Shown one piece after another: positions 1 to 5,283 of a DNA stretch of 5,299 nucleotides; the first letter of the stretch is position 1; the number at the start of each line of letters is the position of its first letter. The position numbers were made by a program, and so were the translations under genes. The notes below the pieces were generated by a model. That model did not search any database, was not told the DNA's origin, and saw only the letters and a list, made by a program, of their open reading frames with translations. The stretch covers positions 1 through 5,299 of the forward strand of contig WFMX01000261.1 in the NCBI GenBank assembly GCA_015488875.1. The letters are read 5' to 3'. This DNA comes from Campylobacterota bacterium (lineage in GTDB: Bacteria > Campylobacterota > Campylobacteria > Campylobacterales > Sulfurovaceae).

Positions 1-914
1 ACATTACACAAATAGATGAAAAAGAGATACCAAATCATGATGTTTTATTGGCAGGTTTTCCTTGTCAGCCCTTTAGTATTGCAGGAGAGAAAAAAGGGTT
101 TAACGATACAAGAGGAACACTCTTTTTTGATATTGAACGCATCTTAAAAGAGAAACGACCAAAAGCCATTGTTTTGGAGAATGTAAAACACTTTAAAAGT
201 CATGATAAAGGCAATACCCTAAAAGTTGTTTTAACAGCACTTCAAGAGTTGGGGTACACCACCAATTGGCAAGTTTTAAATGCCAAAGATTTTGGAGTTC
301 CTCAAAATAGGGAACGAACCATTATTGTTGGGGCTTTAAATGGAGTGGGGTTTGATTTCTCTAAGTTGGAAAGAAAAAAGCCTATTGCAATAAAAGATAT
401 TTTAGAAGAGCGTGATGATTTTGAGTATTTGGATGAGAGTGAATATACACTTATAGCCAATCCTAAACGACAACCATCGGGATTAATCTTTGCAGGGTAT
501 CGAAATAAGAACATGAGAACAAAAGGTGTTAGAGAAAATACAGAACATCTCTCACGAGTTCACAAACAACCCAATAGAATCTATTCGTCAGAGGGAACAC
601 ACCCCACTTTGTCATCACAAGAATCAGCAGGAAGATATTATATTTATCATCAAGGTAGAGTTAGAAAACTTACTATTAGAGAGTGCTATAGGTTGATGGG
701 ATTTTCTGATAATTTTAAACTTATTGGGTCAAAAGGAAAACTTTATAATCGTATAGGAAACTCGATAGTTATTCCTATGGTTGAGGAGATAGCTAAAGAG
801 GTTAAAGTTCAGATTTTGGAGAATGATAATTTGATTGAAGAGCCTGTGAGGGTGATGAAGCAGAGTTCACTTTTTGATTTTGGAGATGAAAGCCACATCA
901 GCCAAAGGGCTTAA
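1..914 (+). CDS. DNA (cytosine-5-)-methyltransferase, 5' end outside the window
   Basis: This is the C-terminal part of a C5-cytosine DNA methyltransferase, which transfers a methyl group from S-adenosylmethionine to carbon 5 of cytosine within a short target. The reading frame is open to the left edge (first full codon at 3), so the TTG at 48 is not the true start; 303 residues are visible. Motif IV GFPCQPFS carries the catalytic cysteine (codon 63-65). Motif VI ENV, motif VIII QNRER, motif IX (RKLTIRECYRLMGF) and motif X (NRIGNSIVIP) follow in the order typical of the family. The target-recognition region lies between VIII and IX and contains HPTLSSQE with the usual TL pair. The SAM-binding motif I is missing only because it is upstream. 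The target sequence cannot be read from this. Isoleucine codons are mainly ATT (14 of 25), unlike moaC or nuoB, which suggests transfer. No endonuclease gene is seen downstream; one may lie upstream. Confidence 0.95.
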   Translation, partial: ITQIDEKEIPNHDVLLAGFPCQPFSIAGEKKGFNDTRGTLFFDIERILKEKRPKAIVLENVKHFKSHDKGNTLKVVLTALQELGYTTNWQVLNAKDFGVPQNRERTIIVGALNGVGFDFSKLERKKPIAIKDILEERDDFEYLDESEYTLIANPKRQPSGLIFAGYRNKNMRTKGVRENTEHLSRVHKQPNRIYSSEGTHPTLSSQESAGRYYIYHQGRVRKLTIRECYRLMGFSDNFKLIGSKGKLYNRIGNSIVIPMVEEIAKEVKVQILENDNLIEEPVRVMKQSSLFDFGDESHISQRA

Positions 915-1108
915 TCCCTCCAATCCAACAGCCTGTTTAAGAGCAATAGAAACCATACTTGAGAGTGGAATTGTCTTGACTTTTGGGGTGGAAAAATAAC
1001 CATTTAGTAGAAATTTGAGATATTTCCAAAAGTGACTTAATTATATTTTTGGCTCTCATATTTGTGCCTAGTGATACATTCAAGCGTAGCTAGTAGCAGG
1101 TGGTGGTA
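915..1108. other. Gap between methyltransferase and moaA; possible gene remnant
   Basis: There is no recognisable gene here. Two short frames deserve mention. On the plus strand an ATG at 886 opens a 37-codon frame ending at 999, which overlaps the methyltransferase end; a GGAG touches the ATG with no spacing, so translation from it is unlikely. On the minus strand the frame from 1040 down to a TGA at 867-869 is open for 57 codons, with only one internal ATG (954-956). Both translations look more protein-like than random (for example TACLRAIETILESGIV on the plus strand), and they are partly antisense to each other, so at most one is real. A decayed gene or a chance open stretch are both possible. 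No terminator with a T-run is visible after the methyltransferase. Confidence 0.25.
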
Positions 1109-1119
1109 TCACCCACCTG
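1097..1119 (-). other. Inverted repeat across the moaA stop codon
   Basis: The arms CAGGTGG (1097-1103) and CCACCTG (1113-1119) are exactly complementary. The inner bases can add a few pairs if one C is bulged. The hairpin includes the last codons and the TGA of moaA. No T-run follows on the moaA sense side, so it does not qualify as a standard intrinsic terminator. It may protect the 3' end of the mRNA or may simply reflect the terminal glycine codons. Confidence 0.35.
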
Positions 1120-2083
1120 TCTCATAAAATGCCCTAGCGGATATATCTTCATCTTTGGGGTCAAAATCATTCCATCGATTCTCTTTGGGCTTGTCTCTAA
1201 GTACTGTCGCCAATACTTGTGATGCTGCCTCTATATCACCATCTTTTACCGCTTTTGATATACTGAGTGCTTCATCAAAATATAGGCAAGGTATGAGATT
1301 GCCTTCGGCGGTGAGTCTGATACGATTGCAACTCTCACAGAAGTCATGTTTGTGTGGGTCTATGAGTCCAAACTCATACTCCTCATCTAGCATGTAGTTA
1401 AACGATGGACTAGCACCCTCTCTACCCAATGCACGGATAGTGTGACCCTCTTTGACTTTCTCTAGTATCTCTTTGCCATGCATACCCCTAAGGGCTTCGT
1501 TGGCATGTCGGTTTTCCATATACTCTATGAAGCGAACTTTTATATCTCTATCTCTACAGTATGCTATGATATCCAATATCTCATCATCATTGATACCTTT
1601 GAGTGGCACCATATTTATCTTGATGCCCAATCCTACAGCTAATGCGGCATCTATACCTTTGAGTACCTGCTTCAATACATCTTTTTGTGCTATCTGCTGT
1701 GCCACTTCTGGCTTGAGAGAGTCTAGGGATATATTGAGCCTTTTTAGTCCTGCATCTTTGAGTCTTTGTGCAGTTTGTGGTAGCAGATAACCATTGGTCG
1801 TGAGAGCTAGATCTATATCTGGCTTGTAGTCGTGTATCATCTTGATGAAGCTATCTAAATCCTCTCTAAGTAGTGGCTCGCCACCTGTGATCCTGATCTT
1901 GTCTACACCCTCATCTATGGCTACCTTTATAAACAAAAATAACTCTTCAAAGCTAAGTAAATTCTCTCTAGGTACCCAAGAAAACGGTTTTTCTGGCATA
2001 CAATATTGACATCTGAAGTTGCACCGTTCTGTCACAGAGACCCTTAGATAATTGACTTTTCGTCCATGTCCATCTATAAGCAT
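1109..2083 (-). CDS. moaA: GTP 3',8-cyclase MoaA (radical SAM)
   Basis: MoaA is a radical SAM enzyme that rearranges GTP to 3',8-cyclo-7,8-dihydro-GTP, the first committed step of molybdenum cofactor synthesis; MoaC then forms cyclic pyranopterin monophosphate. The 324 residues match the usual family length of about 330. The N-terminal CNFRCQYC motif (Cys 21, 25, 28) binds the SAM-cleaving 4Fe-4S cluster. GGEPLLR (67-73), LTTNG (94-98) and NISLDS (117-122) are core barrel motifs. The second 4Fe-4S cluster, which holds the substrate, is marked by Cys 249, 252 and 266 around CESCNRIRLTAEGNLIPC. The protein ends in the Gly-Gly pair that family studies show to be needed for activity. The start is an ATG at 2083 with a weak GGAAAA about 3 bases upstream. 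The gene is divergent from moaC across 99 bp, which fits shared control. Confidence 0.97.
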   Translation of the reverse strand: MLIDGHGRKVNYLRVSVTERCNFRCQYCMPEKPFSWVPRENLLSFEELFLFIKVAIDEGVDKIRITGGEPLLREDLDSFIKMIHDYKPDIDLALTTNGYLLPQTAQRLKDAGLKRLNISLDSLKPEVAQQIAQKDVLKQVLKGIDAALAVGLGIKINMVPLKGINDDEILDIIAYCRDRDIKVRFIEYMENRHANEALRGMHGKEILEKVKEGHTIRALGREGASPSFNYMLDEEYEFGLIDPHKHDFCESCNRIRLTAEGNLIPCLYFDEALSISKAVKDGDIEAASQVLATVLRDKPKENRWNDFDPKDEDISARAFYETGG

Positions 2084-2182
2084 TATTTTTCCATATGTTC
2101 TATATTTTTGGGTAGATTATCCAAATCTTGATAAAAGAGAGGTAATTATGATAAAATTACGAAAAATAGTATAGGATTTATA
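2084..2182. promoter_or_regulatory. Divergent moaA/moaC promoter region
   Basis: These 99 bp separate two divergent genes of the same pathway, so both promoters should lie here. For moaC, TTGATA (2128-2133) followed by the AT-rich TATGATAAAAT (2147-2157) is a reasonable sigma-70-like candidate, though the spacing depends on which hexamer is taken as the -10 box. A perfect inverted repeat GTAATT (2142-2147) with AATTAC (2155-2160) and a 7-base spacer overlaps the proposed -10 box and could be an operator; its short AT-rich arms also allow chance. AGGA at 2173-2176 is the moaC Shine-Dalgarno, 6 bases before its GTG. I do not see a recognisable molybdenum cofactor riboswitch. Confidence 0.4.
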
Positions 2183-2653
2183 GTGAACTTAACACATTTA
2201 GATGAACAAAATAAGCCAAAGATGGTAGATGTCTCCGACAAAGATAATACTCAGCGTATAGCGGTAGCTAGTGGTGTGATAGAGGTGACTCCTGAAGCAT
2301 TCGAGGCAGTAGTCGCCAATATCACCAAAAAAGGACCTGTCCTACAGACCGCTGTCATAGCTGCCATACAAGGGGCAAAGCAGACTAGCACCCTCATACC
2401 GATGTGCCATCCATTGATGCTCACATCCATCAAGACCGATATAGAGGAGCTATCGGAGCTTCCAGGATTTAAGCTAACTGTCATAGCCAAATTGGTAGGC
2501 AAGACAGGTGTGGAGATGGAGGCTCTCACAGGTGTAAGTGTAGGGCTTTTGACCATATATGATATGCTCAAAGCCATAGATAAAGGCATGGTGATAAAAA
2601 ATATCCAATTAGAAGAAAAAAGTGGAGGTAAGAGCGGTGATTTTAGACGATAA
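2183..2653 (+). CDS. moaC: Cyclic pyranopterin monophosphate synthase MoaC
   Basis: MoaC converts the MoaA product to cyclic pyranopterin monophosphate, completing the first stage of molybdenum cofactor synthesis in the cytoplasm; the family works as a hexamer. The 156 residues compare with about 160 for known members. The signature segments are all present: MVDVS (14-18), a Lys-Gly at 50-51, LIPMCHPL with His 76, VEMEALTGVSV with Glu 111 and Glu 113, TIYDMLKA with Asp 127 and Lys 130, and the C-terminal KSGGKSGDF. These correspond, shifted by one, to the active-site residues known from the E. coli enzyme. Translation starts at a GTG with AGGA 6 bases upstream. Isoleucine codons are ATA 10, ATC 3, ATT 0, typical of the resident genes in this window. 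The end overlaps the next gene by 17 bp, so the two are almost certainly cotranscribed. Confidence 0.97.
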   Translation: MNLTHLDEQNKPKMVDVSDKDNTQRIAVASGVIEVTPEAFEAVVANITKKGPVLQTAVIAAIQGAKQTSTLIPMCHPLMLTSIKTDIEELSELPGFKLTVIAKLVGKTGVEMEALTGVSVGLLTIYDMLKAIDKGMVIKNIQLEEKSGGKSGDFRR

Positions 2654-2906
2654 CAACAAAGAAAAGCCAGATATAGAGTATCCGACACAGTGGGGCTTCA
2701 AACTCATCGGCAAAGACAAAGATGCTCTACTCTCTTGTATCAAAGAGATCATGGGAGATAGGGAGCATACTTGCCATGTGGGCAATGTCTCCAAAACTGG
2801 CAAGTTTCATAGCTACAATGCCAAATGTCAAGTAGAGACAGAGGAAGATAGAGATAAGATATTCAAATATTTTCAAGATCATGACGATGTCAAGATGGTG
2901 ATTTGA
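2637..2906 (+). CDS. DUF493 / YbeD family protein (HP0495-like)
   Basis: This small cytosolic protein of 89 residues belongs to the DUF493 family, which includes E. coli YbeD and H. pylori HP0495. Family structures show a small ferredoxin-like alpha/beta fold resembling ACT regulatory domains, but no firm biochemical role is known. Recognisable features are the N-terminal IEYPTQWGFKLIGKD strand region, the central TGKFHSYNAKCQVET segment (family: GKYLSVTVT-like) and the C-terminal DVKMVI, very close to VKMVL of YbeD. I place the start at GTG 2637 because GGAGG at 2624-2628 sits 8 bases before it; the in-frame GTG at 2622 is the base just before that ribosome site and would add five residues. 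The start and its ribosome site both lie inside moaC, which points to translational coupling. The gene ends in tandem in-frame stops, TGA TAG. A role linked to molybdenum cofactor is inference from position only. Confidence 0.88.
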   Translation: MILDDNNKEKPDIEYPTQWGFKLIGKDKDALLSCIKEIMGDREHTCHVGNVSKTGKFHSYNAKCQVETEEDRDKIFKYFQDHDDVKMVI

Positions 2907-2910
2907 TAGC

Positions 2911-3993
2911 CTAAAGATCATCTTCATTTACTATACTCCATTCATAAAATGGTAGTGCCTCGAAGGTGATATTATCAATTTCGTAGTTGTATTGGTTGGC
3001 TACGGTGATGATGGTCACTCTCTTGACCTCGTATCGCTTGTATATGGAGTATTTGTTGTGCGATTTTTTCCACATGCTCTCTTCGCTTTCGAATGGTGCA
3101 GGAATGATGAGTTCTCCATGCTTAGTCATATAGCCATGTATGCCTAATGCCTTAAACTCTCTTTGGTGTTTGATGAGTGCTAGAGCTATGATGCTATCAA
3201 ATTGCGTGATAAATGGTTGCTCTATGGTCAAATACTTACTTAGTGCAAAATCAAATAGTATGAGCTTTTTACCACCTTTTTGATATATGTCGTCTATGAA
3301 GTGTATCACTCCCTCTTTTGTGAACTCGTTGATCTTCTTGTAGAGCCAATCTTTTGAGACTTTAAATCTACTCTTTGCGTATATATATATTTGGTGAGTA
3401 GTGAGATGATGTGTCTGGTATGTGGCGAGTACTACAAGTAGTCTTAACTCTTGCGGATCAAATGATTTGATTATGAAGCTTTTGAGTTCTTGATGGGGAG
3501 TTGTACTATTTTTCGGTGCAGAGGGAAGCGTCCCTAGCTTCAAGAAGTGATTGAAGCTACTCGTAGCTGATATACCTCCCCCAAAAGCCAAAAACTCCTC
3601 ATAATCAAGAGGAAAAAGCTCCGAAGTGCTAAATCCATCTAACTCTAGTGATACCCTAGATGTGACAATGATCCGCTCTGCATCTGGGATAGACTCCAAT
3701 ATATGTTTATTATAATTGTCAAGTACTAATAGCTCTATACTGTTACTCCATATATACTCTTCTATGTCACTAGCATTCCATGAAGAAAATATCAAGCTTG
3801 GGCTTTCAAAATCTATATACAAAAGAGTTTCATGATCCATCTCTTGTAGATACTCTATCACTAAGCTACTCTTGCCTGCACCTCGGACTCCGTATAGGTT
3901 GACATGGTTTTCATCTGCTAGCTCCAATTTCCTTGGCATGTAGTTTGGTAATGCTGTCGGAGAGTGGTCATAGCAATAATCAAGTATTTTCAT
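2911..3993 (-). CDS. P-loop ATPase, AAA_14/DUF4143-like, function unknown
   Basis: The 360-residue protein has a clear P-loop: Walker A GVRGAGKSS (35-43), Walker B ELLVLDN (87-93) and a sensor-1-like IIVTSR (108-113). The segment FPLDYEEFLAF (127-137) matches the 'PL..EFL' element found in AAA_14 ATPases usually joined to DUF4143. Residues about 180-235 look like a winged-helix (ELRLLVVLATY, then SKDWLYKKINEFTKEGVIHF). The C-terminal part (about 245-360) is less familiar; FDFALSKYL recalls the 'D.GL...L' element of DUF4143, and EVK (322-324) could be part of a nuclease-like core, but this is a guess. There is no signal peptide or membrane segment. The ATG has no good Shine-Dalgarno. Isoleucine codons in the first third are mainly ATA, as in resident genes. 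The gene converges on the DUF493 gene with a 4-bp gap. No specific function can be given. Confidence 0.85.
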   Translation of the reverse strand: MKILDYCYDHSPTALPNYMPRKLELADENHVNLYGVRGAGKSSLVIEYLQEMDHETLLYIDFESPSLIFSSWNASDIEEYIWSNSIELLVLDNYNKHILESIPDAERIIVTSRVSLELDGFSTSELFPLDYEEFLAFGGGISATSSFNHFLKLGTLPSAPKNSTTPHQELKSFIIKSFDPQELRLLVVLATYQTHHLTTHQIYIYAKSRFKVSKDWLYKKINEFTKEGVIHFIDDIYQKGGKKLILFDFALSKYLTIEQPFITQFDSIIALALIKHQREFKALGIHGYMTKHGELIIPAPFESEESMWKKSHNKYSIYKRYEVKRVTIITVANQYNYEIDNITFEALPFYEWSIVNEDDL

Positions 3994-4026
3994 ATTTTAT
4001 ATTAGCACAACAAACTTCATATTTGT

Positions 4027-4032
4027 ATTATA
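4027..4032 (-). promoter_or_regulatory. Candidate -10 box for the ATPase gene
   Basis: On the minus strand the sequence reads TATAAT, a consensus -10 hexamer, about 33 bases before the ATPase ATG. Transcription from it would give a leader of roughly 25 nucleotides. No TTGACA-like -35 box is seen at the right distance, which is common in Campylobacterota, where -35 boxes are weak or absent. A second AT-rich stretch, TATAAAAT, lies directly before the ATG and would require a nearly leaderless transcript, which is less likely. Confidence 0.4.
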
Positions 4033-4046
4033 TGCTGTTGTTACGC

Positions 4047-4060
4047 ACTTCATCTGAAGT
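4047..4060. repeat. 14-bp palindrome ACTTCA-TC-TGAAGT
   Basis: Two perfect 6-bp arms are separated by two bases. The palindrome sits about 15 bp upstream of the candidate -10 box of the ATPase gene, so it covers the place where a -35 box would be and could act as an operator or activator site. A direct repeat of GCACTT (4045-4050 and 4062-4067) brackets it with 17-bp spacing. The left arm plus one base, ACTTCAT, also occurs at 4014 and 4153. No known regulator is recognised. Confidence 0.4.
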
Positions 4061-4182
4061 AGCACTTTGGTCCCATCAAAATGTGATATAAATTGCACAA
4101 AAAAGCTACACCTCCAAATTGTATCGTTCGTTTGCTACGCACGCAATACTCAACTTCATACCCTAGACATTCTCTAAACCCC

Positions 4183-4305
4183 GATTTTAGTGGTATTTGA
4201 CCAAAGCAATCGTCCCTGATTAGCCTTATCAGGTACAGTGCTTGATAGTAGTCAAAATTGTAACACTAATACCCAAAAATTATTATATTTCTACACTCTA
4301 AAATC
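4183..4305. repeat. Nested inverted repeats upstream of nuoA
   Basis: Several complementary pairs are nested around one centre. From inside out they are CCTGAT (4215-4220) with ATCAGG (4228-4233) around a 7-base loop, AAGCA (4204-4208) with TGCTT (4239-4243), TTTGAC (4196-4201) with GTCAAA (4251-4256), GGTA (4192-4195) with TACC (4270-4273), and GATTTTAG (4183-4190) with CTAAAATC (4298-4305). The inner 61 bases could fold as one hairpin with small internal loops. The outer pairs need larger bulges on the right side. The element ends 12 bp before the first TATAAT of nuoA, so it is probably not part of the nuo leader; it may be a separate small RNA, a DNA hairpin or chance. Confidence 0.35.
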
Positions 4306-4316
4306 TATTGATATAG

Positions 4317-4332
4317 TATAATACGGTATAAT
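4317..4332 (+). promoter_or_regulatory. Tandem TATAAT boxes of the nuo operon
   Basis: Two perfect TATAAT hexamers begin 10 bp apart (4317-4322 and 4327-4332), both about 50-65 bases before the nuoA ATG. Either is a good sigma-70-type -10 box. TTGATA at 4308-4313 is too close to serve as -35 for either, so these would be promoters that depend mainly on the -10 box and AT-rich upstream DNA. The leader would be about 40-55 nucleotides long. The nuoA Shine-Dalgarno AGGAG lies at 4373-4377. Confidence 0.55.
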
Positions 4333-4381
4333 TAGTTAGAATAAAATTAAAATATTAAGTCTTTGTTAAGATAGGAGCAAC

Positions 4382-4741
4382 ATGTCTACTTCATTATTAC
4401 TCTCTTCGGCTATGATATTGGTCTTAGTCGTGGCTCTTCCTGCACTCTTTCACCTCACTCGCTATCTAGGTGCGACTAGTGACAATGAGCGAAAAAACGA
4501 ACCATATGAAGGTGGTATTCGTATAACCCATAGAGACTCATCGGACATCTTCAATGTCAAATTCTTCTTAGTGGGGATAATCTTTCTGATATTTGATGTG
4601 GAGGTACTCTTCCTCTTTCCTTGGGCTTTAAACCTTAGAGATTTGGGATGGTTTGGCGTGGGAGAGATAATAGTCTTTGTAGGCATACTCATAGCTGGAC
4701 TTATATATGTTTACAAATCAAGGATACTTCAATGGAAATAG
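4382..4741 (+). CDS. nuoA: NADH-quinone oxidoreductase subunit A (complex I)
   Basis: NuoA is a small inner-membrane subunit of complex I, placed where the membrane arm meets the quinone-binding region. The 119 residues contain three predicted membrane helices at about 4-27, 61-80 and 92-112. The loop between helices 1 and 2 holds the family motif PYEGGI (41-46), and helix 2 holds KFFLVGIIFLIFDVEVLFLFPW with the conserved acidic Asp 72 and Glu 74. The loop motif is commonly YECG or FESG, so glycine at residue 44 replaces the Cys or Ser seen in many relatives. The start ATG has AGGAG four bases upstream. This is the first gene of the operon: it follows a 388-bp non-coding region with tandem -10 boxes and overlaps nuoB by 10 bp. 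Confidence 0.96.
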   Translation: MSTSLLLSSAMILVLVVALPALFHLTRYLGATSDNERKNEPYEGGIRITHRDSSDIFNVKFFLVGIIFLIFDVEVLFLFPWALNLRDLGWFGVGEIIVFVGILIAGLIYVYKSRILQWK

Positions 4742-5283
4742 AGGATTTAAAACATCACAAAGGCAGTCTCAATCTAAGTGCAGATTCTCTGCTAGGTGAT
4801 TCTGTGGTAGTGACCAAAGTGGATGCGGTTATCAACTGGGGACGACAATCCTCTCTGTGGCCTTTTGTCTTTGGTACTGCTTGTTGTGCTATAGAGTTCA
4901 TGTCTACAGCTGCTAGTAGATATGATATCTCAAGGTTTGGAGCAGAGGTGCTTAGATTTTCTCCACGACATGCCGACTTGCTGGTAGTGGCAGGTACGGT
5001 GAGTTACAAACAAGCTCCCATACTCAAGCAAATATATGACCAGATGCCAGAGCCTAGATGGGTGATAGCAGTAGGTGCCTGTGCTTCTAGTGGAGGCTTC
5101 TATGACAACTACACTACGCTACAGGGTATAGATGAGATAGTGCCTGTAGATATATATGTGGCAGGGTGTCCACCGCGTCCAGAAGCGATACTAGATGCCG
5201 TGATTGAGATACAAAAACAGCTATGGAGAGAGCCTACACTAGAGGCTAGAAAGAGTGGCTTCAAAGGGAGACTAGATGAGTAA
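4732..5283 (+). CDS. nuoB: NADH-quinone oxidoreductase subunit B (complex I)
   Basis: NuoB is the peripheral complex I subunit that carries the terminal 4Fe-4S cluster N2, which passes electrons to quinone. The four cluster ligands are visible: the adjacent Cys 51 and 52 in GTACCAIEFM, Cys 117 in VGACASSGG and Cys 146 in VAGCPPRPEA. Other family signatures include RYDISRFGAEVLRFSPRHAD (63-82) and PEPRWVIAVG (107-116). The length is 183 residues. I chose the ATG at 4732 because AAGGA (4720-4724) sits 7 bases before it and homology begins soon after. The in-frame start at 4648 would add 28 residues read from within nuoA in another frame. The gene overlaps nuoA by 10 bp and nuoC by 8 bp, so translation is probably coupled. 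Isoleucine codons are ATA 10, ATC 2, ATT 1. Confidence 0.97.
   Translation: MEIEDLKHHKGSLNLSADSLLGDSVVVTKVDAVINWGRQSSLWPFVFGTACCAIEFMSTAASRYDISRFGAEVLRFSPRHADLLVVAGTVSYKQAPILKQIYDQMPEPRWVIAVGACASSGGFYDNYTTLQGIDEIVPVDIYVAGCPPRPEAILDAVIEIQKQLWREPTLEARKSGFKGRLDE

Larger units (their letters stand above)
3994..4381. other. 388-bp non-coding region between the ATPase gene and nuoA
   Basis: This region holds no gene that I can support. It lies between two divergent genes and should carry both promoters. From left to right it contains a TATAAT box for the ATPase gene (4027-4032, minus strand), a 14-bp palindrome (4047-4060), a set of nested inverted repeats (4183-4305) and two TATAAT boxes before nuoA (4317-4332). 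The heptamer ACTTCAT occurs three times (4014, 4047, 4153) and TACGCAC twice (4042 and 4135). No tRNA, known riboswitch or recognisable small RNA was identified by eye. Confidence 0.6.

Noticed and set aside
1097..1119. Hairpin at the moaA stop codon as an intrinsic terminator.
   Set aside because: No T-run follows on the moaA sense strand, and the sequence after the hairpin is mixed (GCTACTAGCTACGC).
1452..1790. Plus-strand frames opposite moaA (also 1155-1397).
   Set aside because: They are antisense to a fully conserved moaA and show no ribosome site or recognisable domain.
2251..2688. A 145-codon minus-strand frame opposite moaC.
   Set aside because: Its serine- and leucine-rich, low-information translation is the antisense shadow of moaC, whose own frame carries all family motifs.
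3382..3392. The TATATATATAT run inside the ATPase gene as a promoter or phase-variable repeat.
   Set aside because: It encodes isoleucine and tyrosine codons (IYIY) within an intact frame; the tract is short and no frameshift or alternative frame is apparent.
3997..4098. A 33-codon minus-strand frame (GTG at 4098, TAA at 3997) ending 3 bases before the ATPase start, with GGAGG upstream: a possible leader peptide.
   Set aside because: The GGAGG is 12 bases from the GTG, too far for good initiation, and the best -10 box for the ATPase gene lies inside the frame, so the main transcript would not include its start.
4648..4731. A longer NuoB starting at 4648 with 28 extra residues.
   Set aside because: The extension is read out of frame from the third membrane helix of nuoA, and the ATG at 4732 has a well placed Shine-Dalgarno and fits family length better.
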